From Sphaerolaimus hirsutus (lineage: Eukaryota > Nematoda > Chromadorea > Monhysterida > Sphaerolaimidae), in contig OZ038455.1 in NCBI GenBank assembly GCA_964036195.1, positions 8,387,855-8,451,854 on the forward strand: DNA of 64,000 bases. The letters are read 5' to 3'. Shown one piece after another: positions 1 through 10,706 of the stretch. The translations under genes and the position numbers were made by a program. The notes below the pieces were generated by a model that was given only the letters and a program-made list of their open reading frames with translations, did no database searches and was not told the origin of the DNA. Numbering within the stretch: the stretch's first letter is position 1; every line of letters starts with the position of its first letter.

Positions 1-235
1 TGGCGCGACAGCAGTTTATGTTCAAGTAATGCACAAGTGGTGCCCAAGTACTGCACAAGTATGCACAAGTAAAAAGCCACCCGGTGCACAAGTAAACATC
101 CGCCCGGTGCACAAGTACGGGCACTTTAGTTGGGCACTGGGCGTACTTGGGCAACGGGTATAAAAACTTGGGCACCAGGCATACTTGGGCACCGGGTTTA
201 CTTGGACGCCGACACATAACTGTGGTAGGTACCAT
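1..235. repeat. GTGCACAAGTA / TACTTGGGCAC repeat patch
   Basis: Short units reading GTGCACAAGTA in the left half are followed by their near reverse complement (CTTGGGCACCGGG) in the right half, so the patch is a degenerate foldback. It probably belongs to an interspersed element that starts before the window. No coding sequence is evident. Confidence 0.5.
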
Positions 236-3050
236 TAGATTGCCTGTGAAGCTTTCTGTATAAACCCAAAAACAAAACTTCCCGCAAATGAACTTTTTAC
301 GCAAATCACTCCATGCCGCTGGCGCCGAAAATTGGCGCCAGCGCTATGATCCCTGGCGAGCACCTATAACACGTTCCGTAGCTATGGGAGAAAAAGTTTA
401 GGAGGGGGCGTCATTTTAGAACAAAAGCTCAAAGTGTGGCAGCACTCAGACTAAAATTAAAAGGTAGTTTTACCTTAATTACAAAATAGGGCATACCTAA
501 TCACAATTCCAAGCAGATTACACCTGCGTAGGATGATGCAAGTGATCCGAAATCATTTAACAATGGCGAGTGTTTTGATGAGATGCTGCTGGTCAAAATC
601 GGTGGGAGGCGCGTGCTCATGCACCAGCAAGCATCCTGCTTCGGACCTGATGGACAAAGATATCGCACCGCAGCAATGCACAATAGCATTAGTCCAACGG
701 TTCTGTTACTTTCAATTTCTGAACAATCCTTGATTTTTAGTTCATTTTGAAGATTTGAATTGCGTGAAACGCATCTGGCACTCATCTAAACCCGCTCCTC
801 ATCTAGACCCGGCCTTCATTTAGATCTACCCACTACTTGCCTGTACCCTGCAATTGTGAGGGGTGTTTGCTGGCTAGGGATGAAAAAAACGTTTTTTTCA
901 ATGACCTGCTTTCAAAAACGTTTTTTTTTCCTTCAAAAACAAGGACGTATCCAGGGCGCGGGGGTGCTGCACGCTGCAGCCGGCGAGGACTCCGTGCGCA
1001 TCTAAACTGGGTGCCAATGTAGACGGGGGGCCCATCTAGCGCTAACCCAGTGCCCATGTAGACTTGGTGTGCATGTAAAGCCCATTGATGGGAACTGGGT
1101 AAGATGCGCACCGGGCTGTAGCAATACATGGGCACGGGCACATTTGAAAAATCGCATTTACATTTACCCGAAATACTCAGGTATTTGGGTATTTATACTT
1201 ACGTTTACGTTTACTTTTTCCGAAAGTACCATTATGTTTTGGTACGTTTTCCTGGAACAATTACCCAGGTACCAGAGAAAACGTAAAAAGTAAGTTACCA
1301 ACGCGGGACCGTAATTGTACAGTCCCAGCCGATATAGATGGAACTTTTGGAAAATAAATTTCACCTGTCTGTAACTTGGCCCAAATGCCAGGAGGGTGGT
1401 TGATAACTGAGGTGAGGGTGCGCGCAGGGGGTGCCTGCGTACACCCCAGGGGGGACGCCCACGCAGCCATCGATGCTGCTGTGGGAGTCCGACAAAATTT
1501 TTTACCAAATGTCATCTGATGAATATAGATGGAACATAAACACAGCTGCATGCTGCGTGTTCTACACATGTGCTAAAAACGTGCAGCCATGTCTGTTCCA
1601 GCTTCCTGAGATATATAAAGTAAAAAAGATAGAAATGTTCTGGGTGAGAGCTGAATTGAGTGGAATTTTGTAACAAATTTGACAATGGTAATGTGAACCA
1701 ACATTGATTTTTGTTCATTCATTTGCTGTCAGTATTTTTGGTCTGCTGGAGTTTATGGTCCCCACCATGGAAAACAAGCGTATGTCACATGTGTTCACTC
1801 ATGCCATGCAGCGACGCAATTTGCACATTCAAAAGGCGCACATTCTTTGCATGCTGTCGCTGAGCACACATCTATCATTTTTGGACAGGTTGTGAAACCG
1901 TCCACTGTGCACCATTGGGCAAACAACGATGGGTAAGTTCTCAAAAAAAAACACTTTCTGTGTTTTGAGTTTTTCAAAAATGAATACCTGAGTTTTGAGT
2001 TTTTTTCTCGAAAAAAATTTGAGTAACTGTTTTTATTTCTGTGTTTTTTGTAAAAACTCAAGTTTTTTGAGTTTTTTTCGAAAAAATTTGAGTTTCCCCA
2101 AAATTTTTTTCGATTTACAGCATTTCGATCTGGAAACAGTGGTTTTCTTATAAAATATTGGTTTTAAACATGTTTAACCCCACATAACATTTGTGTATTC
2201 ATTCAAGTATCAAGAAAGTCCATAAAAATGTCCACAATGAGGACATCAACATCACAACACCAGCAACAAAATGCCCAGAAATGACAATTTACGCAGTACT
2301 CCAAAATTCTTCAATGGATGTGCACTGTATGGAAGACTACGTAATTGATTTGAACGTCAACTACCATTTACCCCACAAAATACCCCTATGGGGGTTTATT
2401 ATTTCATCAGAAAGTTTTGTAAGGATCATAGAAAATAGTAGGCATTTATGTTACCAAAACAGGTTATAAATGCGTACAAACAGAATATATTTGAAATAAA
2501 CATGTAGATAGCTACACAACCTAGTACAGTCTATGTGTAGCTGCGATGCAAATTAGCAGTAATAAATACATCATGTACATTGGATACATGATGTACATCA
2601 TCCCGGAGGGGGCTATTTCTAGGAAGGGGGGCTTATTATTTCACCAGTCCATTTTGAGGGGGGTTAATTTGAGGTAATAAGGTATACTTAAATGTTGGAG
2701 CTCAAATTGTCAAATCCACCATGAGATGTGCATGCCATCTTGAATTTCTTTTTTGTACCATTATAAAATATGAATACATTATGTATATATTTACATACTA
2801 TACATGCTTATCTTATCTTGTTTAGCTTAACTGAATTAATGTGCATTCAACTGCTTTGCTGAAAAAAAACACAAAAACTCAAAAAAAAACTTTTCTGTGT
2901 TTCCGTGTTTCTGTGTTTCTGTGTTCTCCAAAAAAAAAACTCATTTGAGTTTTGAGTTTTTCAAAATGTATGAGTTTCCGTGTTTCTGTGTAAAACAAAA
3001 ACACAGAAACTAAATGAGTTTCTGTGTTCAATTTCTGTGTTTTTTCCATT
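236..3050. other. Gene-poor repeat-rich stretch
   Basis: No convincing gene. Recognisable pieces are a foldback of CATCTAGACCC-like units near 780-1080, related to a patch at 29.4-29.8 kb; a GTAAA/TTTAC-rich hAT-type relic near 1140-1300; and two blocks rich in GAGTTTTT and CTGTGTTTC repeats near 1930-2110 and 2860-3040. The last two face each other like the subterminal repeats of one element. Short open frames here are AT-rich and look accidental. Confidence 0.5.
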
Positions 3051-3268
3051 GTTGGTCGCGCCACCGCATGCTTTGATGTGCGTTCGGTTTCTTCAACCAG
3101 CCGCAGCTTCTCCTCCATTGAATAGTGGCGGTGGTGCAGCTTTTTGCGCTCTTGCGAACTGCCCAACCCTTGCGAACTGCCTGCCAGCTCTTGTGAATTG
3201 TCCGCTGGCTCTGGCGAACTGGCCGCCAATTTGTCCGTCAAATTAGCGACGTCAGAAGATTGCGACAT
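3050..3268 (-). pseudogene. Fragment with a helix-turn-helix-like N terminus, inside repeat DNA
   Basis: An open frame on the minus strand starts with ATG at 3268. It encodes a Ser/Glu/Pro-rich leader followed by a basic segment containing HYSMEEKLRLVEE, then RTSKHAVAR. That pattern resembles the DNA-binding helix-turn-helix at the start of pogo/CENP-B-like or similar transposon-derived proteins. The frame then runs into the CTGTGTTTC repeat block, so only a first exon or a captured fragment remains. The family assignment is by pattern only. The coding part is GC-richer than its surroundings, in line with capture of an exon by the flanking repeat element. Confidence 0.35.
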
Positions 3269-3729
3269 CGTTTTCCTTTTTTATTATTTTTCTTTGTAAA
3301 GCCAAAGTCAGGCAATGGTTGGAAAGCAACTTCCCTTGTCAGAAACAAGTATTTTTATATTCACAAAAGATGGGGGCACTTATCATATGTAGATGATCAG
3401 CTACAACCTGGGATTTATCAGGTATTTTTGAAAAGGAGTATTTGTTTACCCTCTGTAATGGTGAATGAATGGTGGGAACTCGCTTATCACACACAAATTT
3501 TACCTACACAAATGGATTCATGCCATTACACTGGCTACATCATAGGCACCACAACATGGCATGATTGGCAATAAGAAACTTGAGTTTTAACTTCATTTCA
3601 TGCCCAGCCAATCAATGATATATCATGTATGTGGTGTGGAAATGCACACTAATGCGCAAAAATTTTGAAAAATGTCAAAAATGCATATCAAAATGGAAAT
3701 CTTTTGGACATTATTCAATGGGAACCCCT

Positions 3730-3890
3730 ACTCGAAATTTACCAAAATTCGAGTCAAGTCAGGCAAAAACCTCGAGTCTCAAGTCAAGGCCATATTTTTC
3801 CAGTCGAGTCGGCTGAGTCGAGCTGGGACCCAATTTTACCCTTGAGTCACGAGTTGAGTCGAGTCGAGTTCGAGCCCTTGTCCCAAGCCC
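3730..3890. mobile_element. GAGTC-repeat element fragment
   Basis: Dense GAGTC/GACTC units (CGAGTCGAGTC near 3852) occupy this stretch. It ends in CCTTGTCCCAAGCCCTG, where a foldback element begins. The layout, a terminal motif plus short tandem units, matches the other hAT-type non-autonomous families in the window. No target duplication was found, so this is a fragment. Confidence 0.4.
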
Positions 3891-4098
3891 TGTAAAGTGT
3901 AAAGTAAAGTGTCAAATGAAAAGTCAAATGCAAAGTAAACTGTCATTAAAAACAAAAGATTTTATTACTGAACACTTTACATATGACTGAATGCATTTGA
4001 CACTTCACTTTACACTTTACTTTACACTTCACTTTACACTTTACTTTACACTTTACTTTACACTTCACTTTACACTTTACTTTACACTTTACATATCA
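3886..4098. mobile_element. Foldback element, GCCCTGTAAAGTG subfamily, damaged copy
   Basis: The left end reads CCCAAGCCCTGTAAAGTG, followed by AAAGTAAAGTGTC units. The reverse complement returns at 4000-4095 as many CACTTTAC repeats, expanded by tandem duplication. The right terminal motif is missing. It is related to the copies at 9149 and 38642. Confidence 0.55.
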
Positions 4099-4099
4099 T

Positions 4100-4615
4100 G
4101 GCATATTGTGCCTACACACACTAGTTTTCACCGTGACTTTGTGTGAAAACTGAAATTTTTTCAAATGCAAATAATTGAACACGGTTGAATGATTCAATTT
4201 TGATTAAATTTGAATTTAAATTAATGAAGGTTAAAGTTTCAAAATTTGAAAACTAAAACACATATAGCATACGATAAGAGTAGGCTGAATGTCGCCATGT
4301 CTCCATTTCAGTTTTCACACAAGTCATGGTGAAAACTAGTGTGTGTAGGGCCATTATGACACAATGGCCCTACACACACTAGTTTTCACAGTGACTGATG
4401 TGAAAACTGAAATGGCGACATGGCGACATCCAGCCTACTCATTTTGTATGCTTTATGTGTTTTAGTTTTCAAATTTTCAAAGTTTAACTATCATTTATTT
4501 TAACTCAAATTTAAATCAAATCAAATCATTCAACCGTGATTTTTAATTTGCATTTGAAAAAATTTCAGTTTTCACACGAAGTCACGGTGAAAACTAGTGT
4601 GTGTAGGCACAATAG
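4100..4615. mobile_element. Tandem pair of palindromic MITEs, TACACACACTAGTTTTCAC ends
   Basis: Two foldback elements lie head to tail, meeting near 4360. Each starts with a form of CCTACACACACTAGTTTTCAC and ends with its reverse complement. The arms continue inward through GTGAAAACTGAAA and an AT-rich centre. The terminal CACTAGTT resembles the CTAGTTGACA elements further right, so the two may be related. Confidence 0.6.
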
Positions 4616-4695
4616 CATGAGCAAATGAAAGCTTTCATATTAAAAATGCTTCAAAACCAATGAAAACGATCACCAATGGTATTATAATGTGTAGT

Positions 4696-5561
4696 TAGGG
4701 TGTCAAAAAAAATTTTCTACGGAAAACGGAAAGGTAAAAAATTTCACTTTACGGAAAACGGAAACGGAAAGGTAAAAAAAAAATTTTTGCCAGAAAACCG
4801 AAAACGGAAAGGTAAAAAAATTCACTCAGCGGAAAACGGAAAGGTAAAAAAAAATATCAGCTGGAAAACGGAAAACGGAAAAATGAAATGCCAGAAAACG
4901 GAAAACGGAAAGCGAAACTTTCACGGAAACGGAAAAAATAAAGTGAAATTTGCACAGAAATGGACAAATTTGCAGAAGGAAAACCTGCATGCAGGTTTGC
5001 CTGTTTGGCTTTGATTGTGGTAGCTGTATTTTCTGCAACTATGGATCATGCCAGTAACTTCACTTGTAGTTCAAGCTTAACTGAACCAACAAAAAATCAT
5101 CAAAGGGTAGCAAGAATACACTACAACAACAATAAGAATTTGGCAAAAGTGAACTTTGATGTAACTGAACAGTAAAAAGTATACTCAGCGGACTGCAAAG
5201 TATGTGTCCAAACTTACTTTGTGTTTTTTACAGATTTGGGCACAGAAAAAAAATTATGAACGACACAAGAACCTGGTAGTTAAAAACACCATAGTGGAAA
5301 AAGATAAATGCAGATTGGAAAAATGATGGAAAAATGCCAGAAAACTGAGAATCAAGCCAGAAAATGGAAAAATGGAAATGGAAAGGTAAAAATTTTTCAG
5401 CTGGAAAATGGAAAAATGGGCCGGAAAAACGGAAACGGAAAGGTAAAAATATTTTCAGCTGCCGGAAAACGGAAAGGTAATAATTTTTTGGCTGCCGGAA
5501 AACGGAAAACGGAAAGGTAAAATTTCCTGCGGAAAGGCGGAAACGGAAATTTGACACTCTA
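4696..5561. mobile_element. Non-autonomous hAT-type element, GGAAAACGG family, short copy
   Basis: The terminal inverted repeats are TAGGGTGTCAAA and TTTGACACTCTA, flanked by the 8-bp direct repeat TGTGTAGT (4688-4695 and 5562-5569). This is the size expected for the hAT superfamily. Inside each end are arrays of GGAAAACGGAAAGGTAAAAA-like units. The centre (about 4960-5175) holds a piece of retroelement coding sequence that matches, in opposite orientation, the one at 8350-8471. This copy is a shortened relative of the element at 6921-8797. Confidence 0.85.
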
Positions 5562-5680
5562 TGTGTAGTGTGTACATGAAATTGCGTGGGTTTAGAATAG
5601 ATTAAAGGCGCATTTACACTAGGGGCAGGTCTGGATGAGGAACGAGCCTATGTCAAAACGAGTCTGCCTGCCTCTTACAG

Positions 5681-6194
5681 AATTTCAGCATGCGCTTGCT
5701 CTATAAATGGGCTCAGTGTGCGATCACAAATGAGACGCTGCTTTGCGGCTGGCGCGATCACAAGAACCGTCTTCAAACACTCGAATTGTACCCACTGGAC
5801 AAGTCGGAGGAAACTTTGATGCCAACATATTATCCAACCGTGTGCAGGCATATTCTGGCCAGGTTGATTGAGTTGGTTGAGATGATACTCCTTGAGGATG
5901 AGCAGATGCAGATTCTGGTGCCACTCCCAGACCCTGTAAAATGTCAAATGTCATGCAAAGTGTCAAAAGTCAAGTGAAATGCCCTGCAAAATGGCAAACG
6001 AGTTGCCATTTTGCAGGGCATATTTCCCATGACTTTTGACACTTTGCATGACATTTGAAATTTTACAGGGTCTGGGGCTGCCCCTGGTGCAGTATGATGG
6101 TGCTAAGCGAATACATTTCTATCAATTGCCATTTGATGAGACAGAGGGAAAGTACAACGTATTTTCTGAGAAATTTTGCAGTTACTTTGATTTG
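5681..6194 (+). CDS. Host gene fragment, two exons (5681-5917 and 6087-6194) interrupted by a foldback element
   Basis: The acceptor TGCCTCTTACAG precedes 5681, and a likely donor GTATGA follows 6194. The first exon encodes 79 codons, including LMPTYYPTVCRHILARLIE and VEMILLEDEQMQIL. The second encodes 36 codons, including KRIHFYQLPFDETEG and NVFSEKFCSYFDL. The composition looks like a real globular protein rather than a chance frame, but I do not recognise the family. The frame breaks exactly where a 169-bp foldback element has been inserted between an ATT-CTG and a GTG-CAG codon pair. Without the element the frame continues smoothly. The rest of the gene was not found and may lie in unrecognised exons. 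Confidence 0.5.
5918..6086. mobile_element. Foldback (introner-like) element F1 in an open reading frame
   Basis: CTGGTGC stands at 5915-5921 and again at 6084-6090 as a 7-bp direct repeat. Between them the left end CCACTCCCAGACCCTG and the right end CAGGGTCTGGGGCTG enclose a near-perfect palindrome of CAAATGTCATGCAAAGTGTC and its complement. Nested GT and AG sites are present: GTGCCA at 5918, GTAAAA just inside the terminal repeat, TTTTACAG near 6068, and GTGCAG ending at 6092. Confidence 0.8.
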
Positions 6195-6199
6195 GTATG

Positions 6200-6840
6200 A
6201 AAAAAATAAAACCGTGTGTACACTAGATTTCTAAGTTTTTATATTTTTTTATCACTTGAAAAAAACCCTGATTTTTCACTGCCAGCATCTCTGTACATAA
6301 AACGCATTAAATTAATTAATTACAGATTAAACGCGCATAGAATTCGAATCCAATACAAATGCTGGAATGTTTCACTGAAGCAGCCATATTTTCTTCAACT
6401 GACAAACAACTAACTGTTCGAAACAAATTGTTACAAGTACGAAACTTTTTTCAAAAGCACCCATATTGGTGGTAAATACATTCATTATTAACCAATCTCA
6501 AAAATACCCGGGCAAAGTACTTTTTTTACCCATTACTTGAGTATTTTTGAGTAAATTGTGTATTGTTTTTCATGGGGCATAAAATCGGTTATTTTTAGGG
6601 GCACATGCATAAATTGCAAGTGTTGTTCAGGGTATTTTATTGAGTCTGGGTGTGAAATTTTTTTACACTTTTCCAATATATAAAATATTCATTTCTCTAA
6701 GTGTAAACGATACTTTTGTAAACAAAAGCTCTTTTGCACAATTGCTTTTTCAGACAAAAAAAAACAAATGTAAACACAATGACAATGTTTGACACACACT
6801 ACTACAACATGACACGATGACAAGTTTCAACTTCGACCCT
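6200..6840. other. AT-rich stretch without recognisable genes
   Basis: I see no gene or clear element here. A few TTTTTACCCATTACTTGAG-like bits resemble worn hAT GTAAA/TTTAC families. Confidence 0.4.
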
Positions 6841-6920
6841 TCTGGTGCCGGTTCCGCAAGTGGACAAGTGAAGAGTTAAAACATAAGAGTTGAGTAAAAT
6901 GACAAATGGTAAGTTAAGAG

Positions 6921-8797
6921 TAGGGTGTCAAATTTCCGTTTCCGTTTTCCGTTTCCGCCTTTCCGCAGGAAAAATTTTTTACCTTTCCGTTTTCCGTTTT
7001 CCGGTAGCCGAAAAATTTTTACCTTTCCGTTTTCCGTTTTCCGGCAGTCGAAAAATTTTTACCTTTCCATTTTCCGTTTTCCGGCAGCTGAAAATTTTTT
7101 ACCTTTCCGTTTCCATTTTTCCGGCCCATTTTTCCGTTTTTCGGCTGAAAAATTTTTACATTTCCGTTTCCGTTTTACCAGGCCATTTTTCCATTTTCTG
7201 GCTCGATTTTCAGTTTTCTGGCATGTTTCCATTGTTTTTCCAATCTGTATTTATCTTCAATTGGCTCATCCCATTGTGTTGTTTTTGTCTCTTGGAGCAG
7301 CATTGACAACTGGGATTTCAGGGTCAGTGAAACAGGTGCTGTGAACCCAATTGGGTCATATGCTGACACCAATAATTTATTCAAGTTTCATCTGGTTGGT
7401 GTTGTGATGCTGTCAATTTGCAATTTTGGTGTTGATATTGCCAGCATGTCTGTTCGGTGATTTTATTTCATGCCCATTATTGCGACAATTTTATTCACCT
7501 TTGGACTCCTGTCGTTTTCTGCTATTTCATTCATGACTGATCTGGAGTTTGACAGCCATTCCCTCATGTTCATAGAACATTGGTTAAATAAAGCTTTGAC
7601 TTCCCCTTCATTTTCTTCATATTCATTCATGTTGTTTATTGTCACATTTAAATGGTATTTTATGACTGCTCCCAAAATTGCTGGGCTGCAGACAAGTCCA
7701 AACAGTACGCGTTTAAAACGAAGTACTATTAAGTTTTTTTCAGTTACTGGTTTTGGGGCATCTTTCAGCCAGAAAAATTGTGTGTAGTCTCTAGCTTGGT
7801 CATGCAATCCTATTTGCAAAAATGCCTTTTCAATATCAGCAATTAATGCTAGATTGCCTGCCCTGAACCTCAGGAGTAGGCCCAGTGCTAATTGTGTTGT
7901 TATTGGTCCTCTAAAAAGGCACTTGTTGAAACTGGGCTTACCTGCCAACCCATCGTACACGATTCTGCATGATGTCGATTTGCCCGGTGTGATTATTGGC
8001 TGGTGTGGCAGGTAATGAATCCCCTTGTTGTCTGTTTTGTTGTCACAGATCTCAATTATTCCCTTTTTCTAGTTGGTCATCCAAAACTTTCCGGTATTGT
8101 TCGAATAAGTTTGGATCTTTGTTGAATCTTCTTATCAGTGATTTAAACCGCACCAAGGCTTCTGCTTTTCCCGTGGGCAGGTCACTGATACTCTCTTTAT
8201 ACGGCCAGTCAATATAGTATCGTTTGTTGTTGTCGTTGAATTTTATGCTATTTATTATCATCTCCTCTGCAATGTTGTCATCAATTGCATAGGAGTCATC
8301 AGTGATTCCCACTGCTTCTAGACTGTGAAATTGCCATAGTGTTTCCTTTCCTATGGCCACTATGGCTACTTTTTGATGATTTTTTGTTGGTTCAGTTAAG
8401 CTTGAACTACAAGTGAAGTTACAGGCATGATCCATAGTTGCAGAATGTACAGCTACCACAATCAAAGCCAAACAGGCAAACCTGCATGCAGGTTTTCCTT
8501 CTGCAGATTTGTCTATTACCGTGCTAATTTCACTTTATTTTTTTCCGTTTCAGTGAAAATTTTGCTTTCCGTTTTCCGTTTTCCGGCATTTCATTTTTCC
8601 GTTTTCCGTTTTCCGGCCAACAATTTATTTTTACCTTTCCGTTTTCCGTTTTCCGCTGAGTGAAATTTTTTTACCTTTCCGTTTTCCGTTTTCCGGCAGA
8701 AATTTTTTTTTACCTTTCCGTTTTCCGTTTTCCGTAAAGTGAAAAATTTTTACCTTTCCGTTTTCCGTTTTCCGTAAAAAAATTTTTTGACACCCTA
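6921..8797. mobile_element. Non-autonomous hAT-type element, GGAAAACGG family, carrying a BEL/Pao pol fragment
   Basis: Terminal repeats TAGGGTGTCAAA and TTTGACACCCTA are flanked by a perfect 8-bp duplication GTTAAGAG (6913-6920, 8798-8805). Arrays of TTTCCGTTTTCCG-like units fill 6930-7230 and 8520-8790. The centre holds a retroelement-derived coding segment on the minus strand. This is the gene-capture layout seen in Pack-type elements. No hAT transposase is present, so mobility would depend on a partner elsewhere. Confidence 0.85.
7175..8471 (-). pseudogene. BEL/Pao-type retrotransposon pol fragment, broken
   Basis: Three minus-strand frames run in order. At 8471-8052 is the region before the reverse transcriptase. 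At 7960-7463 is reverse transcriptase, with GLAGKPSFNKCLFRGP, ALIADIEKAFLQIGL and RDYTQFFWL, typical of Pao. At 7384-7175 is a piece with SAYDPIGFTAPVSL, the usual segment after the polymerase in this family. The stretch that should hold the YVDD-type catalytic box, after KYHL and before the NMREW motif, is missing, and stops separate the frames. It cannot encode active polymerase. No LTRs, gag or integrase are seen. It lies wholly inside a hAT-type element. Confidence 0.8.
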
Positions 8798-9148
8798 GTT
8801 AAGAGTAAAGTTACATGATAAATGATGAGTTAAGAGACAAGAGTAAAGTTAAATGACAAATGGTAAGTTAAGAGATAAGAGTAAAGTTAAGAGTCAAGCA
8901 AGTGTATCCAAATCTTATTTTTTCATATCCAAATCTTATTTTTTGTACCCAAATCTTATGTCGAAAAAGAAGATTTGGATACAAAAACATAAGATCTGAA
9001 TACAAAAAAAAATAAAATTTGGATACACTTGCTTGACTCTTAACTTTACTTTTATCTCTTAACTAATCATTTGTCATTTAACTTTACTCTTAACTTGCCA
9101 TTTGTCATTGAACTCTTAACTTTTCCACTTGCGGAACTGGCCCCTGGT

Positions 9149-9339
9149 GCCAATCCCAAGCCCTGTAAAGTATAAAGTAAAGTGTCAAATGTAAAGTCAA
9201 ATGCAAAGTAAAGTGTCAATTGTCATGCAAAGTTCAGTAATAAAATCTTTTCTTTTTTGTTTTGATTGACACTTGACTTTGCATTTGACTTTACATTTGA
9301 CACTTTACTTTACACTTTACAGGGCTTGGGACTGCCCCA
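9149..9339. mobile_element. Foldback element F2, GCCCTGTAAAGTG subfamily
   Basis: The left end is GCCAATCCCAAGCCCTG and the right end CAGGGCTTGGGACTGCCCC. The arms are AAAGTGTCAAATGTAAAGTC-like and complementary. The flanks are CCTGGT and CATGGT, an imperfect duplication of the target type seen at other copies. It abuts the right end of the 6847-9143 element. Confidence 0.75.
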
Positions 9340-9452
9340 TGGTGGCGCCGACATTTTTAGAAATGAATTCGCAGCTCCATTTTTTTAAGAATGTGTGTGA
9401 AATACTTGTTTTTAATCTATGCCCGCATCCTAAGGAAGAAGTACATTCAAAG

Positions 9453-9983
9453 CACAGTTGTTAAAACGTATTTACGTTTACTCGAAAAATACGCGTAAAC
9501 GCGTACTGCGTAAATACGTTCACGTTTCCTCCCGAAAAAATACCGGTACTCACTTACTCGCGTACTTTTTGAAAGTACGCGAGTATGGAAAACGTATTTA
9601 AAGGGGACAGAAATGTCATTTTTCCAGACAGAAAGTGACAAAAATAGAAAAAAAATACTAAGAAATACATATCAGGAGAGAAAACACATTTTTGATGTAT
9701 TCCAGAGTGAACATCGAAAAATATACTGATTTTTCATTATTTTTGTGAGAGTAAATATCCACTTTTACGTTTTCTGTGAATAAAATACCCATTTTTATGT
9801 TTTCCCTGGAAAAAATACTTGTTTTTACATTTTCACTAGAAAAAAAATATTTTACGCAAGTTTTACGCAGTGTAAACGTATTTTAAAAATACTTTACGTT
9901 TTCTGTACTCACCTGTGAGTAAAAAATAAATACTTTACATTTACGTTTACTTTCAAAAAAGTTCAGTACTTTTAACAAGTCTG
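9453..9983. mobile_element. Non-autonomous hAT-type element, CAGTTGTTAAAA family
   Basis: Ends CACAGTTGTTAAAACG and TTTTAACAAGTCTG are flanked by ATTCAAAG at 9445-9452 and 9984-9991. The interior is made of ACGTTTAC / GTAAACG and TACTTTTTACG-like subterminal units. No open frame of note. Confidence 0.8.
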
Positions 9984-10063
9984 ATTCAAAGTACGTATTT
10001 CCTCGAATTACCCCCCGGGGGGGGGGGTTTATTACGAAACGGGGGGTATTTCGAGGGGGGGGG

Positions 10064-10521
10064 TAGGGTTCAAACGGGATTGACTTTTCGGGGTCGGGAT
10101 CGGGATCGGGATTGGTTTTTTGAGATTTCGGGATCGGGATCGGGATTGGCCGGGATTGGGGTCACGGGATCGGGATCGGGATCGGGATTGGCATTTTTTC
10201 GGGATCGGGATTGGGGTCTTGGGATAGAGATTTTGGCCAATGTTTTGGCATCCACAGTTGTTCATAAAGGTCTAAAAACACTGTTGGATGCCAGAAACGT
10301 GGCATAAAATGAACGCTGGGGGTTTGCGTTCACATTTTTGCATGCAAAAACGTCGTTTTTTCGCGTTTGATAATTACCACAAATTTTTCCGGGATCGGGA
10401 TCCCGGACTTTGGAGTTTCTCGGGGTCGGGATTTGAAAAGTTTCGGGATCGGGATCGGGACTGCTAAATCCCGGAATTTCACGGGATCCGGGATCGGGAT
10501 CGGGATCCCGTTTGAACCCTA
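10064..10521. mobile_element. Non-autonomous hAT-type element, GGGATC-hexamer family
   Basis: Ends are TAGGGTTCAAACGGGAT and ATCCCGTTTGAACCCTA. Long runs of GGGATC hexamers fill the subterminal regions. The centre shares a segment around ACAGTTGTTCATAAAGG with the inverted copy at 13712. It has inserted into the G-run of a TATTTCGAGG-type MITE, so the duplication (G8 versus GGGGGGTA) is not clean. RDRDRD- and DPDPDP-like frames across it are translations of the hexamers, not genes. Confidence 0.75.
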
Positions 10522-10706
10522 GGGGGGTACTTTTCACCAGAAATTTTTCAAAATCCCAGTACAAAATTGTCGCTAGTTATGTACACAACACAGACGTCGA
10601 AGAATGCAACAAAAACCGCCATTTATAAGACTCTATCGACTTAAATATTTATGTAAAAACGTAGACGCTATAAACCCTGTTCTAATATTAAATACGCTGT
10701 TGTGAC

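Larger units (their letters stand above)
6847..9143. mobile_element. TTAAGAGTAAAG-repeat element with GCCGGTTCCGCAAGTGG ends
   Basis: The left end is GCCGGTTCCGCAAGTGGAC and the right end CCACTTGCGGAACTGGCCC. CTGGT flanks both sides. The interior consists of repeated TAAGAGTAAAGTTA-like units and their complements, and a large hAT element has inserted into it at 6921. The termini and target (CTGGT|GCC...) are like those of the CCAGTCCCAGACC foldbacks, so both groups may use the same transposition machinery. Confidence 0.6.

Noticed and set aside
3890-4100. Regularly spaced CACTTTAC units as a possible CRISPR-like array
   Set aside because: The units are tandem with no unique spacers and lie in an arm of a foldback element.
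6890-7344. Phe/Ser/Arg-rich frames FPFSVFR on the plus strand
   Set aside because: Products of the TTTCCGTTTTCCG subterminal array.
10080-10307. Open frames reading RDRDRD, DPDPDP or GSGSG across hexamer arrays
   Set aside because: They are translations of GGGATC repeats in a MITE and recur in all frames; not genes.
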